Below, piece by piece: positions 9,081 to 18,383 of a stretch of DNA of 64,000 bases; within the stretch, counting starts at the first letter, position 1, and each line of letters opens with the position of its first letter. Both the position numbers and the translations under genes were made by a program. The stretch comes from Stigmatella aurantiaca (lineage in GTDB: Bacteria > Myxococcota > Myxococcia > Myxococcales > Myxococcaceae). The DNA is taken from assembly GCF_900109545.1 (NCBI RefSeq), contig NZ_FOAP01000016.1, positions 142,076-206,075 of the forward strand, read 5' to 3'. The notes beneath the pieces were generated by a model. That model searched no databases. It saw only the letters and a program-made list of their open reading frames with translations, and was not told the DNA's origin.

Positions 9081-9160
9081 CGCAGCGCTGGGGCTCTTTG
9101 TCTTGGAGGATCTTGCTCGCCAGGGCGGCTAGAGTGGGTGGACGTGAGGGCAGGCGCGGC

Positions 9161-11497
9161 ATGGTGAGTGAAACACGGAAGGTCCTGCGGCTGCGCCTGC
9201 GCAACCACCTGGTGCAGATGGTGAGGCTGGCGCTGCTGGCCACGGGGGTGTCCGCGGCGTGCTGGTTCCTGCAGTTGCTGTGGCTGCCGGACATGGAGCG
9301 CCAGTTGTACGACAGCGCCCTCACCACCTTCACGCGCCGGCACGGCAAGTCCGAAGACATCACCGTGGTGGCCATCGACCAGTCCACCCTCGACTTGGTC
9401 CGCGCCAACCGCACCTACGCGCGCAACTTCGGCAACTACCCCTGGACGCGCAGCCTTTGGGCCCGTGTGGCCGAGGAGCTGTCGGCGGGCGGCGCCCGGG
9501 CCGTGCTGCTCGACGCGGTCATGGATGAGCCGGACACGGACCCCAGCGCGGACCTGGCCTTCGCCACGGCGCTACGGGACACCGGCCTGCCCTTCTACCT
9601 GGGCGTCTCCAGCCATCCCAGCGCTCCCACCCTGCCGCGAGTCGAGCCCGTGCAGCGGTTCCCCGCCCCCGCCCCGGCGCCCACTGGCGACGCGCCGGTC
9701 CCAGAGGCTCCCAGCGGCGAGTTCGAGGAAGTGGAGGAGGACGAGGCCCTCCCCGCCGCGGATCTGCTCCAGGTCGCGCAGGCACTTGCCTTCCCAGTGA
9801 AGACCGAGGGACGCCCCCTGTCAGGGCAGGATTCCGAGCGCTACCTGCCCCGCAGCCACCAGCTCGTCCCACCCATCGCCCCGCTGCTCTCCGAGGTGGA
9901 TGGCTTCGGCCTGGTGGAGGTGGAGCCAGACCCGGATGGGAGCATGCGGCGTACGCGCTTCGCGTACACGGACGGCACGAACGCGTACGTCACGCTTCCG
10001 GTGGCCCTGGTGGCGGACCTCTTCGGCGCCCAGGAGCTGGCGTTCTCCGGCCGGAAGATGCGCCTGGGCTCGCGCGAGCTGACGGTGAACCCGGACGGCA
10101 GCGCGGAGATCGACTATGGCGGCACGCTGCACGAGCGCTACCGCGTCATTCCGCTCATCGCCGTGCTGGATGCCTGGGCGCTGCGGCGCGAGGGCAAGCC
10201 CACGGGGCTGTCGCCGGACCTGTTCCGCGGCAAGGTGGTGGTCATCGGCGGCACGGCCCTGGGGGTGGGAGACACGAAGACGACGCCGTTCGGGGCCTCG
10301 GTGCCGGGCATGAGCAAGCAGGTGGCGGTGCTGGACAACCTGCTCGCCGGCCGCTTCATCACCCAAGCCCCCCTCTGGGTGAGCCTGTTGTTCAGCCTGG
10401 CGCTGGCGCTGGCCTCGACGGTGGTGCTCATGACGCTGCGCCGGCCCGGGCTGGAGCTCGCGTGGCTGCTGCTGCTGACTCCAGTCCTCTTCGTCATCAT
10501 GGGCTACGCTCTGGCCTTCGGCCGGGTCCACCTGATCACCGCGATACCCACCGTGGCGGGGCTGCTGGCCAGCCTGGGGGCGGTGGCCTCCAACCACCTG
10601 TCCGCCAACCGCGAGGCCGCGTTCATCCGGCAGGCGTTCAGCCGCTACATGGAGCCGAAGCTCATCGAGCAGATGATCGAGGAGAACCAGCTGCCGCGCC
10701 TGGATGGCGAGGCGCGGGAAATCACCGCCTTCTTCAGCGACATCCGTGGCTTCTCCACCTTCTCCGAGCGGTTCCGGGAGAATCCGCGCGAGCTGGTCCG
10801 CGTGCTCAACATGTACCTGACGCGGGTCAGCGCCTCGCTGCTCAACGAGGGCGGGTGCCTGGACAAGTACATCGGCGACGCGGTGGTGTGCCTGTTCGGC
10901 GCCCCCGTCAACCAAGCGGACCACGCGGTGCGCGCCTGCCGTGGGGCGCTCCGGGTGAAGGCAGAGGTGGAACAGCTGCGCGAGGAGTTTCGCCAGCAGG
11001 GCCTGCCGGATGTCTACACGCGCATTGGCCTCAACAGCGCGAAGCTCTTCGTGGGCAACTTCGGCAGCGAGCAGCTCTTCGACTACACCGCCATCGGGGA
11101 TGGCATGAACCTCGCGGCGCGGCTGGAGGGCGCGAACAAGGCCTACGGCTCGCTCATCATGATCGGCCCGAGCACCTACGCACGGGCCCAGCACGCCATC
11201 GAGGTGCGCGAGCTGGACAACGTGCGGGTCGCGGGCAAGACGGAGGCGGTGACGGTATACGAGCTGCTGGCGCTCAAGGGCCAGCTGCCCGCCCACACGC
11301 GCGAGACGGTGGCGCGCTACCACGAGGCGCTCGCGCTCTACCGCAAGGCCTACTTCGCCGAGGCGGCCACCGTGCTAGAGACGCGGCTGGAGCAGGACCC
11401 GGAGGACGGGCCCACCGCCGCGCTGCTGGAGCGATGCCGGAAGTATGAGCTGTCTCCTCCTCGCCCCTTCGATGGGGTGACGAACCTGGACAAGTGA
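9161..11497 (+). CDS. CHASE2-domain class III adenylate/guanylate cyclase
   Basis: 778 residues. An N-terminal signal/TM helix (residues 22-40) is followed by a CHASE2 sensor domain (about 45-390; DSALTTFTRR, ITVVAIDQSTLD), two or three TM helices (about 400-480) and a class III cyclase domain (about 515-690). Both metal-binding aspartates are present, in FFSDIRGFST (near 524) and IGDAVVCLFG. The C-terminus has TPR-like helices. The enzyme should make cAMP (or cGMP) in response to a periplasmic signal. CHASE2 cyclases in Myxococcus act in osmotic stress and development. The ATG at 9161 follows GTGAGGG. It is the first gene of a trio with 11508 and 12056 (10-bp gap, then an overlap). Confidence 0.9.
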   Translation: MVSETRKVLRLRLRNHLVQMVRLALLATGVSAACWFLQLLWLPDMERQLYDSALTTFTRRHGKSEDITVVAIDQSTLDLVRANRTYARNFGNYPWTRSLWARVAEELSAGGARAVLLDAVMDEPDTDPSADLAFATALRDTGLPFYLGVSSHPSAPTLPRVEPVQRFPAPAPAPTGDAPVPEAPSGEFEEVEEDEALPAADLLQVAQALAFPVKTEGRPLSGQDSERYLPRSHQLVPPIAPLLSEVDGFGLVEVEPDPDGSMRRTRFAYTDGTNAYVTLPVALVADLFGAQELAFSGRKMRLGSRELTVNPDGSAEIDYGGTLHERYRVIPLIAVLDAWALRREGKPTGLSPDLFRGKVVVIGGTALGVGDTKTTPFGASVPGMSKQVAVLDNLLAGRFITQAPLWVSLLFSLALALASTVVLMTLRRPGLELAWLLLLTPVLFVIMGYALAFGRVHLITAIPTVAGLLASLGAVASNHLSANREAAFIRQAFSRYMEPKLIEQMIEENQLPRLDGEAREITAFFSDIRGFSTFSERFRENPRELVRVLNMYLTRVSASLLNEGGCLDKYIGDAVVCLFGAPVNQADHAVRACRGALRVKAEVEQLREEFRQQGLPDVYTRIGLNSAKLFVGNFGSEQLFDYTAIGDGMNLAARLEGANKAYGSLIMIGPSTYARAQHAIEVRELDNVRVAGKTEAVTVYELLALKGQLPAHTRETVARYHEALALYRKAYFAEAATVLETRLEQDPEDGPTAALLERCRKYELSPPRPFDGVTNLDK

Positions 11498-11507
11498 GCC
11501 GAACCAC

Positions 11508-12059
11508 ATGAGTTCAAGAGCACGACTGCTGGGGGCCCTGCTGGTGCTGGGCACCGCGAGCCCAGCGCTGGCCGCCCCGGCGGAGACCACGCTGTACGTG
11601 AAGGCCCGCAACACGCGGCTGATGGCCAGCGCCTCCGCCACCGCCAATGTCCTGGCCGTCCTCCAGCCCGGGCAGGAGGTGAAGTGGCTGGGGGCGGATC
11701 CGAAGAACACGCAGTGGCACCGCGTGCAGGCGGGCACCCAGAAAGGCGTGGTGTTCCAGTCCAACCTGGCCAAGAAGCCCCCCAACCTGGAGCTCGTCGC
11801 CCAGGACAAGGGGGTACGGCAGGTGGACCCGGTGGCCTTCGCCAACTCGGGAGCGGCGGTGAAGGGCCTGGGCCAGGGCGCCATTGAGTACGGCAAAGGC
11901 AAGAACGATCCAGGCTACGCGCAAGCCATCCAGCAGCTCCAGGAACTGGAGACCCTGGCGGAGAAGATTGGCCCTGGGGAACTCGCGGCGCACGCGCGCA
12001 AGGCCAAGCTCTTCCCCGTGGTGGGGCCACAGGCCGTGGCTGGACGAGGTAGCAAGTGA
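11508..12059 (+). CDS. Exported SH3-like domain protein
   Basis: 183 residues. A signal peptide ends near SPALAAP. Residues 27-90 form a bacterial SH3-like module (LYVKARNTRLMASASATANVLAVL, then a VKWLG strand and WHRVQ). The remainder is helical (QAIQQLQELETLAEKIG). SH3-like modules in exported proteins usually bind peptidoglycan or mediate contacts. It sits 10 bp after the cyclase gene and its stop overlaps the GTG of the next gene (GTGA), so the three are probably one operon. Confidence 0.8.
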   Translation: MSSRARLLGALLVLGTASPALAAPAETTLYVKARNTRLMASASATANVLAVLQPGQEVKWLGADPKNTQWHRVQAGTQKGVVFQSNLAKKPPNLELVAQDKGVRQVDPVAFANSGAAVKGLGQGAIEYGKGKNDPGYAQAIQQLQELETLAEKIGPGELAAHARKAKLFPVVGPQAVAGRGSK

Positions 12060-12973
12060 ACCGGCACCTGCTGCGGCTCTCTGTGATGGGGCTGGGCCTG
12101 ACGGCCGCCTCGTGCGCAGCCACGAAGCAATCCCTCCAGCGCCTCGCGTCCGTGGAGGTGGCTCAGTCGGTCAAAGAAAACGTCCGCGAGTTCTCCCAGT
12201 GCGACAGGCTGAAAGCCGATATCTCCTTCCAGGAGGAGTACGACCTGGGCGGTGCGGTCGCCCTGAGCTGGGTCCGGAAAGGTGGCGGGCTCATGCTGGC
12301 CAACACCAGCGAGAAGCAACTGCACCAGTACCTCAATACCGTGGGGCGCAACCTGGCCGCTCAATCCTCCCGGCCCACGCTGCGGTGGACCTTTGGAGCG
12401 CTTCAGGACCCAGAGACCTTCAATGCGACTTCCGCTCCCGGCGGCTACGTCTTTCTCACCCGGCGTCTCCTTCAGGACGTGGACAACGAGGCCCAACTCG
12501 CAGGAGTGCTCGCACACGAAATCGCGCACATCACCCTCAAGCATGCCCTGCACTCCTATGGCGGCTTCAGGGTGAAGCAATGCCAGGTGGGTGCCTGGAC
12601 ACCCGACACGCCTCTCCTGGGCGAAGCCCTCGACAAGGGGTCGGAGTGGGTCATCTCCCACATCGCGAAGGGATTCGACAAAGACGACGAATTCGCCGCA
12701 GACGCCCTGGCGCTCCATCTCCTCGTCTCCGCAGGGTACGAGCCCACGGAGTACACAGGCTTCATCGGGAAGATTCCAGAGAGCACGGGAATCACCTCCA
12801 CACACCCGAAAAAGCCAGAGCGTCTGAAGCGAATGGTGGCCGTGCTCGAAAAAGCGAAGACGCCCAGCGATGGCTTCTCCGAGTGGCCCACCGGCATGCA
12901 GGGGCTCGTGAAGCCCCCGTTGCCCCCCGCGCTCACCGCGTTGAAGGCCAGCAGCCCCCCGGCCACGAAGTAG
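12056..12973 (+). CDS. M48-family metalloprotease lipoprotein
   Basis: 305 residues. A lipobox TAASC (about residues 16-20) marks a lipoprotein. The zinc site HEIAH is at about residue 154 and the third ligand is probably the Glu of EFAADALAL near 212, the M48 arrangement seen in LoiP/YfgC-type periplasmic proteases. A GGYVFLTRRLL segment before the site is also typical. It likely acts in outer-membrane or cell-wall protein quality control. The GTG start overlaps the upstream stop as GTGA. Third gene of the cyclase operon. Confidence 0.88.
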   Translation: MNRHLLRLSVMGLGLTAASCAATKQSLQRLASVEVAQSVKENVREFSQCDRLKADISFQEEYDLGGAVALSWVRKGGGLMLANTSEKQLHQYLNTVGRNLAAQSSRPTLRWTFGALQDPETFNATSAPGGYVFLTRRLLQDVDNEAQLAGVLAHEIAHITLKHALHSYGGFRVKQCQVGAWTPDTPLLGEALDKGSEWVISHIAKGFDKDDEFAADALALHLLVSAGYEPTEYTGFIGKIPESTGITSTHPKKPERLKRMVAVLEKAKTPSDGFSEWPTGMQGLVKPPLPPALTALKASSPPATK

Positions 12974-13176
12974 CCGCTGCCGGGTGAGCACACCGTCTTC
13001 CCCCGGCCAGCCACCGGAGCGTTGGCGGCATGACACCGGGCTGCCCGGGGGACGGTGGCAAGCCAACGCAGCGCTTGGACTTGGGTCGTACCCGGAGCCC
13101 AGAGCGGTTGCCGGCCTCAGGCCGAACCCTCACTGTGCCGGCAAAGCGTCCTGCTGTGTCCAAGGGTCCCTACGTC

Positions 13177-14157
13177 ATGAAGGCCGGTGCGGATTACGAT
13201 GTCATCATTGTCGGAGGGGGCCCGGCGGGACTGTCTGCCGCGCTGCTGCTCGGCCGGTGCCGGCGCCGCGTCCTGGTGTGTGACGATGGGCACCCGCGCA
13301 ATGCGGCCTCTCCGCGCTCGCATGGCGTCTTCACCCGGGATGGGACGCCCCCGGCGGAGCTGCTGCGGCTCGGACGCGAGCAACTGGTGCCTTACGGCGT
13401 CGAGGTGCGCGACGTCCACGTCAACGGCGCCCAGTGCGTGGAAGGTGGCTTCCAGGTGGAGCTGATGGGTGGCACCACGCTGCGCTGCCGCCGGCTCTTG
13501 CTGGCCACGGGCGTGGTGGATGAGCTGCCGCCCCTTGCGGGCATCGAGCCCTTCTATGGCCACAGCGTGTGGCATTGTCCCTACTGCGATGGCTGGGAGG
13601 CCCGGGATCAGCCCCTCGCCGCGTATGGCCATGGCCATGATGGCGCGGAGCTGGCGCTGGGATTGAAGACCTGGACGGACGACATCATCCTGTTCACCGA
13701 TGGCGGGCCCCCGCCGTCTGACGAGCACCAGGCGCTGCTGCGCCATGAAGGCATCCCCTGGTATGGCGAGCGCATCGCGAGGCTGGAGGGCTCCGGGAGG
13801 CAGCTGGAGCGCGTGGTGCTCGCCAGCGGAGCGTCCATTCCGCGCCGGGGGCTCTTCTTCCACACGGAGCCACGGCAGCGCGCCCCCCTGGCCGAATCGC
13901 TGGGATGCCCCTTCACGCGCCGGGGCGCGGTGAAGACCGGCAACCTGGAGGACACCGGCATCCCGGGCCTGTATGTCGCCGGAGATGCCGCCCGGGACCT
14001 GCAGTTCGTGATTGTCGCCGCGGCCGAAGGCACCAAGGCGGCCCTTGCCATCAACAAGTCCCTGCGCCTTGAGGACTGCCCAGCCCCCAACCCGTCGCCC
14101 GACTCGCCCTTCGCCGTTCCCGAGGGCCCGGAGGCGGCCGAACCCGCCCCCGCCTAG
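13177..14157 (+). CDS. Thioredoxin-reductase-like FAD/NAD(P) oxidoreductase
   Basis: 326 residues. The FAD-binding IIVGGGPAGLSAAL is at residues 9-22, a redox pair CPYC at residues 134-137 sits where TrxB has its CxxC, and a second nucleotide motif (GHGHDGAELAL) and a C-terminal GLYVAGDAARD follow. The layout is that of class II thioredoxin reductases, but the HCPYCDGWE context is closer to the dithiol-oxidase or low-Mr TrxR-like group (as in GliT or HlmI) than to canonical TrxB. The ATG at 13177 is preferred to an in-frame one 49 codons upstream because the FAD motif then lies at the N-terminus. It is followed after 6 bp by the AAC(3) gene. Confidence 0.85.
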   Translation: MKAGADYDVIIVGGGPAGLSAALLLGRCRRRVLVCDDGHPRNAASPRSHGVFTRDGTPPAELLRLGREQLVPYGVEVRDVHVNGAQCVEGGFQVELMGGTTLRCRRLLLATGVVDELPPLAGIEPFYGHSVWHCPYCDGWEARDQPLAAYGHGHDGAELALGLKTWTDDIILFTDGGPPPSDEHQALLRHEGIPWYGERIARLEGSGRQLERVVLASGASIPRRGLFFHTEPRQRAPLAESLGCPFTRRGAVKTGNLEDTGIPGLYVAGDAARDLQFVIVAAAEGTKAALAINKSLRLEDCPAPNPSPDSPFAVPEGPEAAEPAPA

Positions 14158-14163
14158 CCCTCT

Positions 14164-14982
14164 ATGGATTTGTGGACAGCCCGCCGTGCGGTCAGGACGA
14201 TGCGCCTCGTGAGCGACTCAAAGATTGAGCGGGACCTTCGAAACCTGGGAGTCCGCGAGGGAGGCGTGCTGCTGGTCCACACGTCGTTTCGCGCGGTCCG
14301 GCCCGTGGAAGGCGGGCCCCTGGGACTGATTGGTGCCCTGCAAGCCGTGCTCGGCCCCCAGGGCACCCTGGTGATGCCCACGATGACGGCCGGCGACACG
14401 GTGTTCGATCCACGGTCCACCCCGACGGACGCCATGGGAATCACCGCCGAGCTGTTCTGGCGGCAACCGGGGGTCTTGCGAAGCACCCATCCCGGGGGAT
14501 CCTTCGCCGCCACGGGGCCGCTCGCTGAGCAGATCTGCGCCCCCCAGCCGCTCTCACCTCCCCACGGGCCGGACAGCCCCGTGGGCCGCGTGCATGCGCT
14601 GGCCGGGCAGGTGCTCCTGCTCGGGGTGACGCACAGCGAGAACACGACGCTGCACCTCGCGGAGGCCCTGGCCGGGGTGCCGTACTCGGTCTCACACCCC
14701 TGCGTCGTGGAGGCCGATGGCGAGGTGAAGACCGTGATGATTCCCGAGACGGACCACTGTTGCCGCGGCTTTCAAACCGCCGACCACTGGCTGCGCGTTC
14801 ACGCGCTTCAGCGCGAGGGGAAGGTGGGCAACGCCCACGCCCGCCTCAGCGATGCGCGCAGTCTGGTCATGCTCGCGGTCGAGCACCTCGCCGCAAACCC
14901 GCTCACCTTCCTGTGCCCCGCGGGAACCGGCTGCGAGGAGTGCGATGCGGCCCACGCGAGCATTCCGCCTCCGGGTGCCTGA
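14164..14982 (+). CDS. AAC(3)-family N-acetyltransferase
   Basis: 272 residues. The AAC(3)/YokD fold is recognised from VLLVHTSFRAVRPVEGG, GTLVMPTMT, a RSTHPGGSFAATGP block and HSENTTLHLAEALAGVPY. These enzymes transfer acetyl from acetyl-CoA to the 3-amino group of aminoglycosides; chromosomal relatives may have other amines as substrates. The ATG at 14200 (12 codons in) has the better ribosome site (AGGACG) and may be the true start. It follows the TrxR-like gene by 6 bp, probably as one transcript. Resistance is not proven. Confidence 0.85.
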   Translation: MDLWTARRAVRTMRLVSDSKIERDLRNLGVREGGVLLVHTSFRAVRPVEGGPLGLIGALQAVLGPQGTLVMPTMTAGDTVFDPRSTPTDAMGITAELFWRQPGVLRSTHPGGSFAATGPLAEQICAPQPLSPPHGPDSPVGRVHALAGQVLLLGVTHSENTTLHLAEALAGVPYSVSHPCVVEADGEVKTVMIPETDHCCRGFQTADHWLRVHALQREGKVGNAHARLSDARSLVMLAVEHLAANPLTFLCPAGTGCEECDAAHASIPPPGA

Positions 14983-15023
14983 GACAGGCTTCGGATGGAG
15001 CGGGGACCGGGTTAAAAGCCCCC

Positions 15024-17393
15024 ATGCGCTCGCTTCGATCCTCTTTGATACTCCTTGGGCTCCTGGCCTCTCCCGTGCTGGCCGCTGTGCCCGCCGGCTT
15101 CCAGGAAACGGTGTACACGTCTCCCGCCCTGACCCCCATCACGGGCATGGCCTGGGCGCCCGATGGCTCGGGGCGGCTTTTCTTCACGCAGAAGAACGGC
15201 AAGGTGCTCGTCGCGACGATGCGCGATGGGGCGCTCGTCACGCAGGGCACGGCCCTGGTCACCTCCGAGTTCGCCACGGAGACCGTCTATACCAACAGCG
15301 AGGGTGGCCTCCTCGGAATCGCGTTCGATCCGAACTACGCCATCAACCGCTACGTCTACCTGTTCCTCTCGGCGACCAGCGCCAAGCAGCAGATCGTCCG
15401 CTACACGGACGCCAATGGCGCGGGCACGGCGCGCACGGTGCTCGTCGACAACCTGCCGACCGCCGGGCAGAACCATGTGGGCGGGGCGATCGGGTTGGGT
15501 CCGGACGGCAAGCTGTACTGGGCCATTGGAGACCTGGGCAACGGCACCGGCGTGAACGCGGATCTCACCTCGACGGCGTCCAAGGTGAGCCGGGCCAACC
15601 TGGACGGCACGCCCGCCAACGACAACCCCTTCAACGATGGGGTGGGCCCCAACAGCGAGTACATCTGGGCGCGGGGCTTCCGCAATCCCTTCACCTTCAC
15701 GTTCCAGCCAGGCACCGGGCGGCTGTGGGTGAACTCGGTGGGCACGAACTACGAGCAGGTCTTCCTCACCAACGTGCGGGACCATGCCGGCTACAACGCT
15801 TATGAGAACAACCAGCCCGCGAGCTTCATCACCCCGGTCATCAAGTACCGCACCAACGGCACGGACACGCGCGGCCTCACCGCGTCAGGCGCCGTGAGAA
15901 GCGGCGGCACCGTCACCTTCACCACCACGGCCGACCACGGCTTCCGCAAGGGGGAGAAGATCACCGTGGCGGGGGTGGCGAACGCGGGCTTCAACGGGGA
16001 CTTCTACGTGGCCAGCGTGCCGTCTCCCACGGTGTGGACGGCCACGCAGACCGGACCGGATGCATCGAGCGGCGGGGGCACGGCCGTGACGCAGAACCTG
16101 GGTGGGTCCATCACCGGGGGCATCTTCTACGACTCCACCCTCTTCCCGGACGGCTACCGCGGGAACTTCTTCTTTGGGGACTACAACTCCGGGAGGCTGG
16201 TGCGCGCGACGCTGGCCGCGGACAACACGGTGAACACCGTGGACGCCTGGGCCTCCGGCTTCAGCCAGACCGTGGACGTGGACGTGGGCCCCGATGGGGC
16301 GCTGTATACCGTGGGCGTCACCTCTCGATCCGTCACGCGGATCCTTCCCACCGCCGCTGGGCAGAAGCTCATCGTCTCGGCGCTGAACGTGACGCTGGTG
16401 GAAGGCGGCCGCTCCGTGTTCACGGTGCGGCTGGCCGAGGCCCCCACCGAGGAGTTCCGTGTCAGCGTGGCGCGAGCCTCGGGGGACGCGGATCTGACGG
16501 TGGCGGAGGGCGCGGAGTTCACCTTCACGCCGGCCAACTGGAACCAGCTTCAGCGCGTCGTCCTCACCGCCGCCGAGGACGCGGACGCGACGCAGGACCG
16601 TGCAGCCTTCACGGTGTCCGCCCCGGGGCTGAGCCCCGAGACGGTCCAGGCCGTGGCCATCGATGACAACTCGGCGCGGCTGGTGCTTCCCTCCCAGGAA
16701 CTGGTGGTGGACGAGGGAGGCACCGCCACCTTCACGGTGGTGCTCTCCTCCAGGCCCCAGCGGAACACCTCTGTCACGGTGGCGCGCACCGGCGGAGATA
16801 CGGACGTCACGGTCTCCATCGGAGCCACCCTCACCTTCACCCCGGCCAACTGGGACACGGCACAAACCGTCACCGTGGCGGCCGCGGGGGATGCGGACAC
16901 CGCCCAGGATTCCGCCACCCTCACCTTGGCCATCCCGGGAGGCGATGCCCGCACGGTGTCCATCACCGTGCAGGACACGACCCCCGTGGCGCCCACCATC
17001 GTGTCCACGCCCCCCACCTCCGCGGTGGTAGGCACCCCGTACCGCTACGAGGTGGTGGCCGAGGGGCGGCCCTCGCCCTCCTTCTCCCTGACGAGCAGCG
17101 TGCAGGGCCCAGGCATCAACGCCACCAATGGCGTCCTCCTCTGGACGCCCACGGAGGCGGGCACGGTGGACCTGCAGGTAACCGCGAGCAACGGGGAGGC
17201 CCCGGATTCGGTTCAGTCCTTCCAGGTGGCCGTGACTGCCGCGCCCCAAGATGGGGGCACCGAGCCGGATGGAGGGACGACACAGCCCGAGGAGGATTCG
17301 TCTGGCTGCGGCTGCGGCGCGGGCCCCAGCGGCGCGCTGGCGTGGCTGGGAGGGCTCTGGATGCTGCGCAGGAGGCGGGCGCGCGGCGGCTGA
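15024..17393 (+). CDS. Secreted sugar-dehydrogenase-like protein with Calx-beta-like repeats and MYXO-CTERM tail
   Basis: 789 residues. After a signal peptide (about residues 1-20) comes a GSDH/sorbosone-dehydrogenase-type six-blade propeller of roughly 440 residues (MAWAPDGSGRLFFTQKNGKV, LGIAFDPNY, GPDGKLYWAIGD, WARGFRNPF). Then come two Calx-beta-like repeats (each with FTFTPANW) and an Ig-like putative domain (near SPTPTS-type turn). The end is GCGCGAG, a hydrophobic helix and RRRRARGG, the MYXO-CTERM sorting signal processed by myxosortase and leading to surface lipidation. PQQ dependence is possible but not shown by sequence. A TTAAAA sits 6 bp before the ATG. Confidence 0.9.
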   Translation: MRSLRSSLILLGLLASPVLAAVPAGFQETVYTSPALTPITGMAWAPDGSGRLFFTQKNGKVLVATMRDGALVTQGTALVTSEFATETVYTNSEGGLLGIAFDPNYAINRYVYLFLSATSAKQQIVRYTDANGAGTARTVLVDNLPTAGQNHVGGAIGLGPDGKLYWAIGDLGNGTGVNADLTSTASKVSRANLDGTPANDNPFNDGVGPNSEYIWARGFRNPFTFTFQPGTGRLWVNSVGTNYEQVFLTNVRDHAGYNAYENNQPASFITPVIKYRTNGTDTRGLTASGAVRSGGTVTFTTTADHGFRKGEKITVAGVANAGFNGDFYVASVPSPTVWTATQTGPDASSGGGTAVTQNLGGSITGGIFYDSTLFPDGYRGNFFFGDYNSGRLVRATLAADNTVNTVDAWASGFSQTVDVDVGPDGALYTVGVTSRSVTRILPTAAGQKLIVSALNVTLVEGGRSVFTVRLAEAPTEEFRVSVARASGDADLTVAEGAEFTFTPANWNQLQRVVLTAAEDADATQDRAAFTVSAPGLSPETVQAVAIDDNSARLVLPSQELVVDEGGTATFTVVLSSRPQRNTSVTVARTGGDTDVTVSIGATLTFTPANWDTAQTVTVAAAGDADTAQDSATLTLAIPGGDARTVSITVQDTTPVAPTIVSTPPTSAVVGTPYRYEVVAEGRPSPSFSLTSSVQGPGINATNGVLLWTPTEAGTVDLQVTASNGEAPDSVQSFQVAVTAAPQDGGTEPDGGTTQPEEDSSGCGCGAGPSGALAWLGGLWMLRRRRARGG

Positions 17394-17469
17394 GCGAACA
17401 CTGAACGGGCTCAGGGAGTGGGGGCTTCGATTGCCCTCACTCTCACTCCGGTACGCCTCATGGCGAGGG

Positions 17470-18024
17470 TTAATTCTGGGTAATGTTCAAACGGGCCAAA
17501 TTGCCGTACTCTCCCGCATAGCCCTCAATGATGATCAACAAAGTGGTTCCCCTGACAAGGCCAGAGAGGGTGACCCTCGACTGGTAGCCACTTCCCGCGT
17601 CATCATTGCAGCCCATGATCTCCGAAGTGGCCTTGTAGTTGCGGATCTGCAAAACCGTATCGAAGTCCGAACCGGAGGTGCCGAAACTGTATGAGCCTGT
17701 GGCAGGCGCCCTCCACACGTAAGCGATGTCTCGCGACGAACCCCCATTGCAGCTCACCGACCACTGATTGCTGGCCGTGCTGATGCTCGGGTAGGTGACG
17801 GCGGGAGAGCCCAAAGTGGAGCCAATGTCCCCCAAGAGGCTCTGTGCGGTCACTGTCTGGGGGTTCGCGATTTCGGTCGCGGTCGTGTCCGTGGTGGGTT
17901 CAGACAGCTTGGGCTTCTTGTCAGCGGATTCCTCGGCCCCCATTTCCTCGGGGGTGGCACCACAAGCCCCCAACAGAGAAGCACACGCCACAGCACAGAC
18001 AACAGACGTTCCGAGCCTCTTCAT
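17470..18024 (-). CDS. Lipoprotein with C-terminal PPC-type domain
   Basis: 184 residues. A lipobox LGAC is at about residues 18-21. After a Glu/Lys-rich linker, residues 85-180 form a PPC-like beta-sandwich: YVWRAPATGSYSFGTSGSDFDT, CNDD, TTLLIIIEGYAGEYG. It has the same CNDD/EGY pattern as the C-terminus of the gene at the window start. No catalytic domain precedes it, so the PPC domain itself may be the functional part. GGGGTGG precedes the ATG. Confidence 0.82.
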   Translation of the reverse strand: MKRLGTSVVCAVACASLLGACGATPEEMGAEESADKKPKLSEPTTDTTATEIANPQTVTAQSLLGDIGSTLGSPAVTYPSISTASNQWSVSCNGGSSRDIAYVWRAPATGSYSFGTSGSDFDTVLQIRNYKATSEIMGCNDDAGSGYQSRVTLSGLVRGTTLLIIIEGYAGEYGNLARLNITQN

Positions 18025-18383
18025 AGTCCACCCCTGGGATTGGTTCCGCTATCTGCCGAGGTGAGTCACCACCCCCACTGGAAATTCGCCGCTCAGTGCG
18101 AACTGGACTTACTCTCGGTAAATCAAAGACATCCGAAAGCCTGGGTATGAATTTTTGGCTGTTTTCTTTCCGCGGGGCCAGGCTTCCTCTCCCGGACAGC
18201 GAGCAGGGGAGCGCCGCTCGCGCAGTTGCTAGAATGGGCGTCATGCGCCAGAGCGCCGCCCTCGCCACGTCCCTTCCCCTCAGTCTGATTTCATCCCAAA
18301 CCTTCGCTCAGGCTTTCGCCCAAGCCGTCCACGTCGGCAATCCCCCTTCCTTACTTGGAGGATAAAGGTTCCGCTGGCAGGAC
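18025..18383. other. Intergenic region with a possible small leaderless ORF
   Basis: No full gene is recognised. On the plus strand a TAGAAT at 18230 lies 7 bp before an ATG at 18243, giving a 40-codon frame listed separately. The rest of the stretch shows nothing I can name. Confidence 0.4.
18243..18365 (+). CDS. Possible 40-residue small protein (or remnant)
   Basis: The 40 residues start MRQSAALATSLPLSLIS and look like a signal peptide followed by FAQAFAQA. A TAGAAT element 7 bp upstream is the same type of start as several neighbours use, which favours transcription. The product is so short that it may be a remnant of a longer exported protein. No family recognised. Confidence 0.3.
   Translation: MRQSAALATSLPLSLISSQTFAQAFAQAVHVGNPPSLLGG

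Noticed and set aside
9821..11323. Open frame of 500 codons antisense to the cyclase gene
   Set aside because: Shadow of the cyclase; no coding character of its own.
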